Positions 15,844 through 24,713 are shown, numbered from the stretch's first letter. The stretch: 64,000 bases of DNA from Flavobacterium circumlabens (GCF_004345565.1 NZ_SLWA01000012.1:62001-126000); one strand, 5' to 3'. Notes: generated by a model from the letters alone, not told the origin. Numbers and translations: made by a program.

Positions 15844-17262
15844 TTAATAGGCGTTCTCTTCCCCTTTGAAAATATTAATAATCGTTCTGACAATAATTTT
15901 AATATCCAGAAGCAAACTCCAGTTTTCGATATACCAGATGTCGTAATCGACTCTGTTTTCCATGTCGATAAGCTCTTTCGTTTCGCCGCGATACCCATTC
16001 ACCTGCGCCCAGCCCGTTATTCCCGGCTTGGCATATTGTCGTACCAAATAATTATTAATCAGTTCACTATATTCTTTTGCAAGATTTACCATGTGCGGTC
16101 TTGGCCCAACGACTGACATATCTCCCCAGAAAACATTGAAAAACTGTGGCAATTCGTCAATACTGGTTTTACGAATAAAAGCACCAAATTTGGTAATTCT
16201 GCTATCTCCTTTTCCGGCTTGCTTATCGTGCGCCAGATCATTGACATACATGCTCCTGAATTTAAAACACATAAAAGAGCGGTTGTCCCTTCCCGAACGT
16301 TCCTGTTTGAAAAAAACCGGCCCACGGGATTCTACTTTAATAATAAGGGCTACTATGGGCAAAAGCCACGGAAAAATCAATAAAATAACCCCGAGTGAAA
16401 AACAAATATCAAATACCTTTTTGATAAGCCTGTTGGAAGCAAATTCTAAAGGTTCAGGACGAAGCATCAATACCGGAGTATTTCCATAAAAGGTAACCTC
16501 AACTTTACTTGATTTGGTGTACAATTGAAAATCAGGAATAAATTTGATCCGAATCATGTTCTGTTCACATATTTTCGTGAGCTTATTGATTACTTCAATT
16601 TTATCAATATGAAGTGCCACATACATCTCGTCAATTTTTTCCTCAATGATAAAACTCTCAATACGATCAAATCCACCTAAAAGCGGGCCTGAAAAGCCGG
16701 GAGTAATCCCTTCTTTATCATCAAAAAAACCTAAAAACCGATAACCGTATGTTAAATCTTTTGCCAGAATTTTTTGCATTCTTTCTCCCGTATCATTAGC
16801 CCCGACAATAATTATTTTTTTAAAATTAAAGCCGTTCGCCCTGATTTCTTTTAAAAGTTTCATCAATGCATAACGCGAAATCATGATCAGCAAAAAGAAA
16901 AACAGATAAAAATACAGCAATCGAAGTCTTGAAATATCGGCATATTTTAAAAAAACAACAAAAATCGCCACCAGTGCCGCATGGATCACAATTTTATTGA
17001 TGGTTCTTTTTAATATCGACTCGATACGTTCAATGCGGATCATTCGATAGGAATTTCTATGCAACAACAAACCAATCCAGATTAAATTCATTAATAAGGC
17101 AATCGTTTTTTCCTCCTTTAGCAGGAGTTCTTTCAAACCTCCGAATCTGGCAAGTGCAGACAGATTTATTGCCAGATTTAACAATAGAATATCGAGGCAG
17201 ACAAACAAAATTTTGAAGTAGCGGGAAAAACGGTAATGTGATATTTTTTCAGAAATTTTCAT
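15844..17262 (-). CDS. Polyprenyl glycosylphosphotransferase (WcaJ/WbaP-like)
   Basis: From the ATG at 17262 the protein has 472 residues; an 18-residue extension needs a TTG start at 17316 and is less likely. It has four or five N-terminal transmembrane helices, a CoA-binding-like nucleotide domain (KKIIIVGANDTGERMQ), and the C-terminal bacterial sugar transferase domain with KVFDICFSLG, FFKQERSGRDNRSF, FRSMYV and KTSIDELPQFFNVFWGDMS, then KPGITGWAQVNG. It loads the first sugar phosphate onto undecaprenyl phosphate for exopolysaccharide or capsule synthesis. Confidence 0.93.
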   Translation of the reverse strand: MKISEKISHYRFSRYFKILFVCLDILLLNLAINLSALARFGGLKELLLKEEKTIALLMNLIWIGLLLHRNSYRMIRIERIESILKRTINKIVIHAALVAIFVVFLKYADISRLRLLYFYLFFFLLIMISRYALMKLLKEIRANGFNFKKIIIVGANDTGERMQKILAKDLTYGYRFLGFFDDKEGITPGFSGPLLGGFDRIESFIIEEKIDEMYVALHIDKIEVINKLTKICEQNMIRIKFIPDFQLYTKSSKVEVTFYGNTPVLMLRPEPLEFASNRLIKKVFDICFSLGVILLIFPWLLPIVALIIKVESRGPVFFKQERSGRDNRSFMCFKFRSMYVNDLAHDKQAGKGDSRITKFGAFIRKTSIDELPQFFNVFWGDMSVVGPRPHMVNLAKEYSELINNYLVRQYAKPGITGWAQVNGYRGETKELIDMENRVDYDIWYIENWSLLLDIKIIVRTIINIFKGEENAY

Positions 17263-17419
17263 ATTTGGGGAACTATGTGAACTACTTTTTTTAGAATAAA
17301 ATTCTGACCGAAGCAATGACGGTGCAAAATAACATTTAAATTATATTTTTTAACGTTATTTTAAAATCAATTTATTTTAAAATTTTACTTTTAACCTGTT
17401 TGAATCTAAAACACCTTTA

Positions 17420-18382
17420 ATGCTAAAATTCTTTTTATTCTTTATAACAACAATATCAGTTTCTTATGGTCAGATTTCGGGCTGTACAGACCCGCTTTCT
17501 AAAAATTACAATCCGGCTGCCACTATCAACGACGGGAGTTGCCAGTATAAATCTGTAAAGATAAAACCGAAATATTCCATCCGATTAAGTGATTCCATAA
17601 AAGAAACTTCCGGATTAATTGCTTTTGACGGTTTGTTATGGTCACACAATGATGATCACGACACCACGCTTTACGGATTAGATTCTTTGGGAAAAATTAG
17701 AAAAAAAGTAATACTCAAGACAGGAAACCACAACTGGGAGGAAATTTCGCAGGATGACACCCATTTATATATCGGTGATTTTGGAAATAATTTGAGGGGA
17801 AACCGAACCGATTTGCATCTTTTAAAAATTGAAAAAAAATCTTTTTTAAAAGGAAATCCTGTTATCGACACCATTTCATTCTCCTACTCAGACCAAACCG
17901 ATTTTACTGCCCAAAAAGGAAATACAACCAATTTTGATTGTGAAGTTTTTATTGTAACACGGGATAGTATTTATTTATTTTCGAAACAATGGACATCTTC
18001 TAAAACCAGCATTTATGTTTTACCCAATCAGCCCGGGAAACAGCTTGCCCAATACAAGGAAACGCTTGACATAGCAGGTTTAGTAACAGGCGCCACTTAT
18101 GTAGCATCAAAAAAACGGATTGTACTTTGTGGGTATTCCAAAACAGGAAAAACTTTTTTATATCTTTTGTATGATTTTAAAAATCATAATTTCTTAACCG
18201 GAAACAAAAGGAAAATCGACCTGAAACTCCCTTTTCATCAGATTGAAGGCATTGCAACCCGGGACGGCCTGCATTATTATATCACGAATGAAAGTCTGGT
18301 GCGGAAACCAATTTTAAATGTTCCCCAGCAAATTCATTATTTTGATTTGAGTGCCTTATTGAATTCCGATCTCGACAAATAA
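17420..18382 (+). CDS. Secreted protein with GCTDP calcium-type motif and propeller-like domain
   Basis: The 320-residue protein has a signal peptide (MLKFFLFFITTISVSYGQ) followed by one copy of the Bacteroidota module GCTDPLSKNYNPAATINDGS, a short Cys-bridged, Asp/Asn-rich motif. The remaining 270 residues alternate beta strands (ETSGLIAFDGLLWSHND, ISQDDTHLYIGDFGN, IEGIATRDGLHYYITNE), as in beta-propellers of the SdiA-regulated/esterase-like type. The protein at 52885 has a similar plan without the GCTDP module. Function is unknown; cell-surface or periplasmic location is likely. Confidence 0.75.
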   Translation: MLKFFLFFITTISVSYGQISGCTDPLSKNYNPAATINDGSCQYKSVKIKPKYSIRLSDSIKETSGLIAFDGLLWSHNDDHDTTLYGLDSLGKIRKKVILKTGNHNWEEISQDDTHLYIGDFGNNLRGNRTDLHLLKIEKKSFLKGNPVIDTISFSYSDQTDFTAQKGNTTNFDCEVFIVTRDSIYLFSKQWTSSKTSIYVLPNQPGKQLAQYKETLDIAGLVTGATYVASKKRIVLCGYSKTGKTFLYLLYDFKNHNFLTGNKRKIDLKLPFHQIEGIATRDGLHYYITNESLVRKPILNVPQQIHYFDLSALLNSDLDK

Positions 18383-18423
18383 TTCACAAATCGCGATACT
18401 ATAAGTTTAGTATTACAAAAAAG
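18377..18423. repeat. Upstream-region repeat, copy 1
   Basis: AAATAATTCACAAATCGC followed by ATACTATAAGTTTAG and ACAAAAAAG forms a 47-base element that recurs at 19087-19132 with about three quarters identity. Copy 1 includes the stop codon of the 17420 gene and lies before the XRE gene; copy 2 lies before the ABC-F gene. Confidence 0.65.
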
Positions 18424-18443
18424 ATATTTACATGATATTTTTT

Positions 18444-18488
18444 TATCTTTGAAATTCATACTTTTTCATCCAAATGGCTTTATCTTTG
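18444..18488 (+). promoter_or_regulatory. Tandem -7 elements before the XRE gene
   Basis: TATCTTTG occurs at 18444-18451 and again at 18481-18488; both match TAnnTTTG. Two promoters 37 bases apart may drive the regulator gene. Confidence 0.6.
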
Positions 18489-18513
18489 AGCCTTCGTAAA
18501 ATTGATATTCATT

Positions 18514-18924
18514 ATGGAACAAAAAATACATCAGGGAAGAAACGTAAAACGTTTTAGAGAAATGCTTGGAATCAAACAGGAAGCATTGGCTTTTGATTTG
18601 GGAAATGACTGGAATCAGAAGAAAATTTCTTTGCTGGAGCAAAAAGATGTAATCGAAGAGGATATTCTTAATCAAATCTCAGATAAGTTAAAAATTCCTG
18701 TTGAAGCCTTTCAGAACTTTGATGAGGACCAGGCGGTGAATATTATTTCGAATACGTTTAATATTGAAAAAGATGCTTATATAGGGAACGCTAAGCCTAT
18801 TTTCAATATCAATCCATTGGAAGAATTAAAAAAGCTTCATGAAGAAAAGATTGCATTATTTGAGCGTATGCTGAAAGAGAAAGATGAAATGATGCAACGA
18901 CTTGAAAAATTAATCAATAAATAA
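18514..18924 (+). CDS. XRE-family helix-turn-helix regulator with coiled-coil tail
   Basis: The ATG at 18514 gives 136 residues; a TTG four codons earlier is less likely. The N-terminal 65 residues form a lambda-Cro-type HTH (GRNVKRFREMLGIKQEALAF to QKKISLLEQKD), and the C-terminal 40 residues form a charged helix (EELKKLHEEKIALFERMLKE and beyond) suited to oligomerisation. It is a probable DNA-binding repressor with unknown targets. Two TATCTTTG promoters precede it and a TTCG-loop terminator follows. Confidence 0.88.
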   Translation: MEQKIHQGRNVKRFREMLGIKQEALAFDLGNDWNQKKISLLEQKDVIEEDILNQISDKLKIPVEAFQNFDEDQAVNIISNTFNIEKDAYIGNAKPIFNINPLEELKKLHEEKIALFERMLKEKDEMMQRLEKLINK

Positions 18925-18960
18925 TTGCCAAATAATCATTTATAAGACATAGTAATACAC

Positions 18961-18986
18961 AAGAGACTTTCGAGTCTCTTTTTTGG
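18961..18986 (+). terminator. Terminator after the XRE gene
   Basis: AAGAGACT pairs with AGTCTCTT around a TTCG tetraloop (18961-18980), followed by a T-run. This is a textbook intrinsic terminator. Confidence 0.92.
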
Positions 18987-19086
18987 TTTTGGAAATTAAC
19001 CTTTCTTGTGTCTTATTGGAACAGGCACGAAAAGAATTTCTGCGCTATCGTTGCGCATATCCGAGGCATTGGGTTTCTATCTCCAT

Positions 19087-19132
19087 AAATAATTCGCAAA
19101 TCGCAATATAATAACTTACTTTTGCAAAAAAG
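19087..19132. repeat. Upstream-region repeat, copy 2
   Basis: AAATAATTCGCAAATCGC and GCAAAAAAG match copy 1 at 18377-18423. This copy includes the -7 box TACTTTTG (19117-19124) of the ABC-F gene. Confidence 0.65.
19117..19124 (+). promoter_or_regulatory. Promoter -7 element of the ABC-F gene
   Basis: TACTTTTG matches TAnnTTTG and lies 61 bases before the GTG start at 19186. Confidence 0.6.
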
Positions 19133-19185
19133 TTGTGATTTGTAAAACCTTCATAACTTATAATTTATAACTCATAATTTACAAA

Positions 19186-21048
19186 GTGAATTACTTATCT
19201 GTAGAAAACATATCGAAGTCTTTTGGGGAAAGAACCTTATTTGACAACATCTCATTCGGAATCAATAAAGACCAAAAGATTGCTTTTATTGCCAAAAATG
19301 GTTCTGGAAAAACAACCATTATGAGCATTATTAACGGTTTGGATGAACCGGATACCGGTCAGGTCGTTTTACGAAAAGGGATTCGAATGGCTTTTCTTTC
19401 ACAGGACAACAAACTGCAGGAAGAACTGACTATCGAAGAAAGTATTTTCGCTTCAGATAATGAGACACTTAAAGTAATTGAGGCCTACGAAAAAGCATTA
19501 GAAAATCCGGATGACGAAGAAGCGTATCAAAAAGCTTTTGACGGAATGGATCAGCATAATGCATGGGATTTTGAAACCCAATACAAACAGATTTTATTCA
19601 AATTAAAACTCGAAGATTTTAAATTAAAAGTAAAAAATCTTTCGGGTGGACAAAAGAAGCGTCTTTCTTTGGCTATCATATTGATCAATCGTCCTGATTT
19701 ATTGATTCTGGATGAGCCAACCAACCACTTAGATCTGGAGATGATCGAATGGCTTGAAAGTTATTTTGCCAAAGAAAATATCACGTTGTTTATGGTGACG
19801 CATGACCGTTTCTTTTTAGAGCGCGTTTGCAACGAAATCATTGAATTGGATAACGGAAAATTATACCAGTACAAAGGAAATTACTCGTATTATTTAGAGA
19901 AGAAAGAAGAACGAATTACGTCTGAAAACGCAAGTGTTGACAAAGCAAAAAACTTATTCGTAAAAGAATTGGAATGGATGCGCCGTCAGCCAAAAGCGAG
20001 AACGACAAAATCGAAATCACGTCAGGATGATTTTTATCTAATCAAGGAAAAAGCACAAAGCCGACGTCAGGAGAACAAAGTCGAGCTTGAAATCAATATG
20101 GAACGAATGGGAAGCAAGATTATCGAGCTTCACAAAATCTCCAAAAAATTTAAGGATCACGTAATTCTGGATCAGTTTAGTTTTGATTTCCAGCGTGGTG
20201 CACGTATCGGAATCATTGGTAAAAACGGAACCGGAAAATCAACCTTCCTGAACCTTCTTACCGGAACACTTCCGTTGGATAGCGGACGTGTAGTCAAAGG
20301 GGACACCATAAAAATTGGTTATTATACCCAAAGCGGAATCAATCCGAAACCTAATCAGCGTGTGATTGACATTATAAAGGAATACGGGGAATTTATTCCG
20401 CTTGCAAAAGGCAGAATGATTTCAGCTTCACAATTGCTGGAGCGTTTTCTTTTTGATGCTAAAAAACAATATGATTTCGTAGAAAAGTTAAGTGGTGGAG
20501 AATTAAAACGTTTGTATTTATGTACCGTTTTGATTCAGAATCCAAACTTCCTGATTCTGGATGAGCCAACAAACGATCTGGACATTGTAACGCTGAATGT
20601 CCTGGAGAGCTTCCTTTTGGATTACCCGGGCTGTTTGCTTGTGGTATCGCACGACCGTTATTTCATGGATAAAATTGTCGATCATTTATTTGTTTTCAGA
20701 GGAAACGGTGAAATCGAGAATTTCCCGGGAAACTATTCTGATTTCAGAGCCTATGAAGATAGTGCCGATGTTATGCAAAAAGAAGAAAACAAAGCAGAAA
20801 AGAAAGACTGGAAACAAAATAATCCGACAGGAAATTTAACTTTCAACGAGCAAAAAGAATATCAAAAACTGGAAAGAGAAATTAAAGATTTAGAAATTGA
20901 TAAAATCAAAATCGAACAATTATTCTCTGACGGAAAAGTAGCAGATGCCGATATCGAGAAAAAAGCAAACGAATTACAAAATATCATCAACAAAATAGAC
21001 CAGAAAGAAGAGCGTTGGTTTGAGCTTTCGGCTAAGATTGAAGGGTAA
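19186..21048 (+). CDS. ABC-F family ATPase (Uup-like)
   Basis: The 620-residue protein begins with GTG and has two ABC domains and no membrane part. Domain 1 has AKNGSGKTT, LSGGQKKRLSLA and LLILDEPTNHLD. Domain 2 has GKNGTGKST, LSGGELKRLYLC and FLILDEPTNDLD. The C-terminal 60 residues form a coiled coil (YQKLEREIKDLEIDKIKIEQ), as in Uup. ABC-F proteins act on the ribosome at the E site or at stalled or branched nucleic acid structures; the Uup subtype is linked to ribosome assembly and genome stability. Confidence 0.95.
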   Translation: MNYLSVENISKSFGERTLFDNISFGINKDQKIAFIAKNGSGKTTIMSIINGLDEPDTGQVVLRKGIRMAFLSQDNKLQEELTIEESIFASDNETLKVIEAYEKALENPDDEEAYQKAFDGMDQHNAWDFETQYKQILFKLKLEDFKLKVKNLSGGQKKRLSLAIILINRPDLLILDEPTNHLDLEMIEWLESYFAKENITLFMVTHDRFFLERVCNEIIELDNGKLYQYKGNYSYYLEKKEERITSENASVDKAKNLFVKELEWMRRQPKARTTKSKSRQDDFYLIKEKAQSRRQENKVELEINMERMGSKIIELHKISKKFKDHVILDQFSFDFQRGARIGIIGKNGTGKSTFLNLLTGTLPLDSGRVVKGDTIKIGYYTQSGINPKPNQRVIDIIKEYGEFIPLAKGRMISASQLLERFLFDAKKQYDFVEKLSGGELKRLYLCTVLIQNPNFLILDEPTNDLDIVTLNVLESFLLDYPGCLLVVSHDRYFMDKIVDHLFVFRGNGEIENFPGNYSDFRAYEDSADVMQKEENKAEKKDWKQNNPTGNLTFNEQKEYQKLEREIKDLEIDKIKIEQLFSDGKVADADIEKKANELQNIINKIDQKEERWFELSAKIEG

Positions 21049-21218
21049 TTTTAGTTTTCAGTGGCAGTTTTCAGTTTTCAGTGAATTGTCGAAATTCTTT
21101 GGGTTAAAAATTAAAAAATCCATAACAGAAACTATTTTGTTATGGATTTTTTATATTGAAAACCTACTGAAGACTGAGACTGATCCCGATAGCTATCGGG
21201 AGAGACTGCGACTAAAAC
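21049..21218. repeat. GACTGAAAACT-word repeat gap with embedded palindrome
   Basis: Between the convergent ABC-F and SDR genes the left end carries TTTTCAGTGGCAGTTTTCAG and the right end GAAGACTGAGACTGA, then the 16-bp palindrome, then GAGACTGCGACTAAAAC. A second hairpin, ATCCATAACA / TGTTATGGAT (21118-21147 region), sits inside. Confidence 0.75.
21185..21200. repeat. 16-bp palindrome CCCGATAGCTATCGGG, copy 3
   Basis: This copy is identical to the one at 1661-1676. It interrupts a run of GAGACTG words (GACTGAGACTGAT before, AGAGACTGCGACT after), which suggests it was inserted into an older repeat. Confidence 0.85.
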
Positions 21219-22772
21219 CTACCACGGAATCGGATTATAATCCTTCAAAAACTTCCCACACCAGTGTTTTCCTGTATTTATTCCGTCAAACAAAGGATCC
21301 ATCACTCTTGCCGCACCATCTACAATATCCAATGGCGGTTGAAAATCTTCTAATTCCTGTTTCTTTTTGGCCAATTCCGCAGGATCTTCATCAGTTACCC
21401 AGCCGGTATCGACAGCATTCATAAAAATGCCATGTTTCGCCAGCGTTCCCGAAGAAGTATGGGTCAGCATGTTCAAAGCGGCTTTCGCCATATTGGTATG
21501 CGGATGACGGTCTTCTTTAAAAAAGCGGTGGAATTTCCCCTCCATTGCCGAAACATTTATAATGTGTTTTTTTCCGGTATTGTCTTTCTTCATTACTTCT
21601 GAAAGACGGTTGCATAATACAAAAGGAGCAACTGAATTTACCAGTTGCACTTCAATCATTTCAGTCGTTTCTATTTGCCCCAATCTCAAACGCCAGCTGT
21701 TGGTCTTCCTCAAATCTACCTGCTGTAAATCGGCATCCAGTTCTCCTTCCGGAAAAACTTCATTGGCAACTAAAGCATTATCAAAAGAATACGGAATCTG
21801 AGATAATTTAGCCGAGGCCCGCAACCCAATTCCGGGTTCAGGTCCGTGCCAGGTTACCGGCATATTTTGGTTTGAAGAAGCTCCGGTGGTCAGGATTTTC
21901 AATTCATCGAGACAATTGACATGGTCGAGTAACAATTCCTGAGCCTGTTTTGGCAGAGAAGCAACTGGACGCTCCTCATTTTCTATTAAATGCGTATAAA
22001 AACCCGAAGGACGTCTCACGGTCTGGGCCGCGTTATTGATCAGAATATCCAATCGCTCGTATTTTTGTTCGATAAAATTGCAAAAAATCTCCACACTGGG
22101 AATATGTCGTAAATCCAGTCCATGAATTTTCAACCGGTGTCCCCACTCCATAAAATCGTCTTCTTTAGAAAAACGCAAGGCAGAGTCCACCGGAAAACGC
22201 GTGGTTGCAATCACAGTTGCTCCGCCGCGTAATAACATGAGCGTAATATGATAGCCGATTTTTAACCGGGAGCCGGTAATAACAGCAATTTGTCCCTTTA
22301 CATCAGCGGTCTGAAAACGTTTGGCATAATTAAAATCACCACAATCGGTACACATGGTATCATAAAAGTGATGCATTTTGGTAAAGCCTGTTTTACACAC
22401 ATAACAGTTTCTCGGTGTTTCTAATTCTAATTGTTCTTTATGAGCCAGATCATTAAAAGCCAATAATTTGGGTGCCACAAATACACTTGCTTCACGCGCA
22501 TGACGGATTCCGGTTTCTTTACGCGCCGTTTTGTCTTTCTTTTCCATTTTGCGTTTGGCCGCCTGTTTACCGTCCTTAATTCTTCTGGAAAACTCACCAC
22601 GATCCGGTCTGGAGAACATGCCCGCCTCTTTGATCAAAGCGATTCGTTGTTCTTTCGGAATATCAAATATCTGATCCGTATCCGTATTCAATTGTGCCAG
22701 AATGGCAATGCATCGCTCAATTTCTTCCGGAGTTATAACATTCCTCTCTTCTAATTCTTCCTTCAACATCAT
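21219..22772 (-). CDS. Long SDR-type oxidoreductase with N-terminal zinc ribbon
   Basis: The 517-residue protein has a helical, basic N-terminal region (about 1-115), a four-Cys ribbon (CYVC and CTDC, near 123 and 139) and a Rossmann SDR domain (about 160-490). The cofactor loop is TGSRLKIG, with Lys replacing the second Gly of TGxxxGxG. The catalytic Ser is kept in NVSAMEG, and the Lys in HTNMAKAAL, but the expected Tyr of YxxxK is Thr. It is therefore an unusual SDR, perhaps a binding protein or an enzyme with changed chemistry. It is a single gene, convergent with ABC-F. Confidence 0.85.
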   Translation of the reverse strand: MMLKEELEERNVITPEEIERCIAILAQLNTDTDQIFDIPKEQRIALIKEAGMFSRPDRGEFSRRIKDGKQAAKRKMEKKDKTARKETGIRHAREASVFVAPKLLAFNDLAHKEQLELETPRNCYVCKTGFTKMHHFYDTMCTDCGDFNYAKRFQTADVKGQIAVITGSRLKIGYHITLMLLRGGATVIATTRFPVDSALRFSKEDDFMEWGHRLKIHGLDLRHIPSVEIFCNFIEQKYERLDILINNAAQTVRRPSGFYTHLIENEERPVASLPKQAQELLLDHVNCLDELKILTTGASSNQNMPVTWHGPEPGIGLRASAKLSQIPYSFDNALVANEVFPEGELDADLQQVDLRKTNSWRLRLGQIETTEMIEVQLVNSVAPFVLCNRLSEVMKKDNTGKKHIINVSAMEGKFHRFFKEDRHPHTNMAKAALNMLTHTSSGTLAKHGIFMNAVDTGWVTDEDPAELAKKKQELEDFQPPLDIVDGAARVMDPLFDGINTGKHWCGKFLKDYNPIPW

Positions 22773-22900
22773 AAAATGGGTATTATTTCAAGGTCGCAAA
22801 TATAGTCTTTTAGCGGCGTAATAAAACTTCCTAAAACCTATTGTCTTTTGGGTATTGTCTTTCGTATTTGTATCTTCGTCGCTACTTTGTAACTGTTGCT

Positions 22901-23704
22901 ATGCTATTTCAAATAAAATCATACCTAAAATTTCTTTGGAACTCCAAAAACGAACACGCCGTTCACTCTCCGTTTGTATTCAATTTACTAACGAAATGTT
23001 TTTACGACAAAAAAACAAAGCCGGAATACGCAATTCTAAAAAAATACAGGAAATCACTTTTGGAAAATAAAAACTTTATTGAAGTAACCGATTTTGGCGC
23101 AGGCTCGAAAGTTTTTAAATCGAATACCAGACAAATTGCCAAAATTGCGCAAACAGCCGGAATTTCTCCAAAACGTGCAGAATTACTATTCCGTGTCGTT
23201 CGCTATTTTCAGCCGAATACCATTTTAGAAATAGGAACTTCGCTGGGTTTGGCTACTTCTGCCCTTGCTTTAGGATCTCAAAGCCTCGGGACAAAAGCAA
23301 AAGTAATTACGTTAGAGGGCTGTCCTCAAACCGCAAACCACTCTCAATTACAATTGCAAAAATTCAATTTCAATAATGTCAATTCAGTTATAACAGAATT
23401 CGAAAAGTATCTGCAAGAGATCAAACTGAGACTAAAAACTGAGACCGAAAACTTTGAACTAATCTATTTCGACGGCAATCATTCTAAAAAAGCAACTCTG
23501 GCGTATTTTGAACTTTTATTACCAACGATTACCAATGATTCCATTTGGATTTTCGATGACATTCACTGGTCTGCCGAAATGGAGGAAGCCTGGAAAATGA
23601 TTAAAAATCATCCAAAAGTAAAAGTAACGATTGATACTTTTCAATGGGGATTTGTCTTTTTCAGACGTGAACAGGAAAAAGAACATTTTATCATCAGGGC
23701 ATAA
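22901..23704 (+). CDS. Class I SAM-dependent methyltransferase (O-methyltransferase-like)
   Basis: From the ATG at 22901 the protein has 267 residues; the longer frame starts at TTG 22841 and adds residues with no family match. The SAM-binding motif is NTILEIGTSLGLATSALALG, followed by KVITLEGCPQTAN and the metal/substrate strand ELIYFDGNHSK, then DSIWIFDDIHW. The substrate is unknown. About 12 residues (EIKLRLKTETENF) are encoded by a CTGAGACTGAAAACT-type repeat, the word otherwise seen in intergenic gaps. Confidence 0.85.
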   Translation: MLFQIKSYLKFLWNSKNEHAVHSPFVFNLLTKCFYDKKTKPEYAILKKYRKSLLENKNFIEVTDFGAGSKVFKSNTRQIAKIAQTAGISPKRAELLFRVVRYFQPNTILEIGTSLGLATSALALGSQSLGTKAKVITLEGCPQTANHSQLQLQKFNFNNVNSVITEFEKYLQEIKLRLKTETENFELIYFDGNHSKKATLAYFELLLPTITNDSIWIFDDIHWSAEMEEAWKMIKNHPKVKVTIDTFQWGFVFFRREQEKEHFIIRA

Positions 23705-23707
23705 AAA

Positions 23708-23735
23708 AAATGGCAACCATTTCTGATTGCCATTT
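23708..23735. terminator. Terminator between methyltransferase and lipoprotein genes
   Basis: AAATGGCAA (23708-23716) pairs with TTGCCATTT (23727-23735). The A-run before it gives an eight-base U tract on the minus strand, so it best serves the lipoprotein gene at 23755. Confidence 0.85.
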
Positions 23736-23754
23736 CCCTAATTATTACAATTTT

Positions 23755-24414
23755 TTATTTTTTAGCAGCTGCTGTCTCATCAGATTTAGCTCCCATTCTG
23801 TTAAGCGTATACATTGGTGCAAATTTCAATTTTAAACCTGCAATTTTTCTGTTATCTTCAGAGGTAAGACCTTCTTTTTCAACTGTATTTTTACGGCTGT
23901 CAAGTGCTTCATACATCAATTTAATTTCATCCCAGTCTTCACGTGAATAACTGTCTTTGTTATTTTCTACTGTATGAACAAATTGTTGGTACACACTATG
24001 AATATTTTGAGCATTTACCCAGGCAAAACTCATATCATCACCGATTTTTCCTTCACCAAATAACGCATTACGCAATTGTTGTTTAGCGCTTGGTGCCGGT
24101 GGTGCCAAAACTTTGGTCATTTCATTTTTAAACTCTTCGTATTTAACTTTACTAGTGTTTATTTTTTCTGTTTCTGCTGCGTTATCTTTAATATCAGCAA
24201 GAGCCAACTGTGCATTTTCTGCTCTTCTGTTGTATTCAGCATCTACATCTTTCCAATCCGCTTTCAGATCATCTGCAGCAACATTCTTTACTGAATCGAC
24301 ATAGGTCACATAAGCGTCGATTGTCTTTTTCGCATTTTCCTGTTTTTCATCCTTACATGATGTGAAGCTTAAAGCTATTAATGCAATACCTGATACAATT
24401 TGTATATTTCTCAT
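23755..24414 (-). CDS. Helical lipoprotein of unknown function
   Basis: The 219-residue protein has a lipoprotein signal ending LIALSFTSC. The mature part is strongly helical and charged, with Lys/Glu/Asp-rich heptad-like stretches (KKTIDAYVTYVDSVKN, KYEEFKNEMTKV, EDWDEIKLMYEALDSRKNTV). I do not recognise a named family with confidence; it resembles abundant flavobacterial envelope lipoproteins. It is monocistronic, with a TATATTTG promoter and its own terminator. Confidence 0.75.
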   Translation of the reverse strand: MRNIQIVSGIALIALSFTSCKDEKQENAKKTIDAYVTYVDSVKNVAADDLKADWKDVDAEYNRRAENAQLALADIKDNAAETEKINTSKVKYEEFKNEMTKVLAPPAPSAKQQLRNALFGEGKIGDDMSFAWVNAQNIHSVYQQFVHTVENNKDSYSREDWDEIKLMYEALDSRKNTVEKEGLTSEDNRKIAGLKLKFAPMYTLNRMGAKSDETAAAKK

Positions 24415-24713
24415 AATTTTGATTATTTAAATGTTATACAGCAAATATAGTTAAATATTTGAATAATTATAAATTATTTGCGAAAATTTAATATTAATTT
24501 TAAATATAATTTAATAAAAATTCCAAAATATGATAATTATGTAAAAACAAATTAGAATCATATAACAAACATTTTTTTTAAATGTTTTATACTTTTTAAA
24601 AAAGAAAAAACACTACTAATAAATACTGCATTCTGTAACAAAAATCAATTAAAGGCTACTCATCGATTATTGAAAAGTGTTTTGTACTTTTAAAACCAAA
24701 ATTGTAAAACGAA
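24415..24713. other. AT-rich divergent intergenic region
   Basis: These 299 bases separate the divergent lipoprotein and ABC ATPase genes. Apart from the minus-strand -7 box at 24442-24449 and a plus-strand TACTTTTAA (near 24687), I see only AT-rich sequence and no gene. Confidence 0.6.
24442..24449 (-). promoter_or_regulatory. Promoter -7 element of the helical lipoprotein gene
   Basis: On the minus strand this reads TATATTTG, matching TAnnTTTG, 28 bases before the ATG at 24414. Confidence 0.65.

Noticed and set aside
17263..17316. N-terminal extension of the sugar transferase
   Set aside because: It needs a TTG start and gives a polar leader not typical before the first helix.
18990..19080. 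Further Flavo-1-like element
   Set aside because: A small TGCGC/GCGCA hairpin is present, but the border words are absent.
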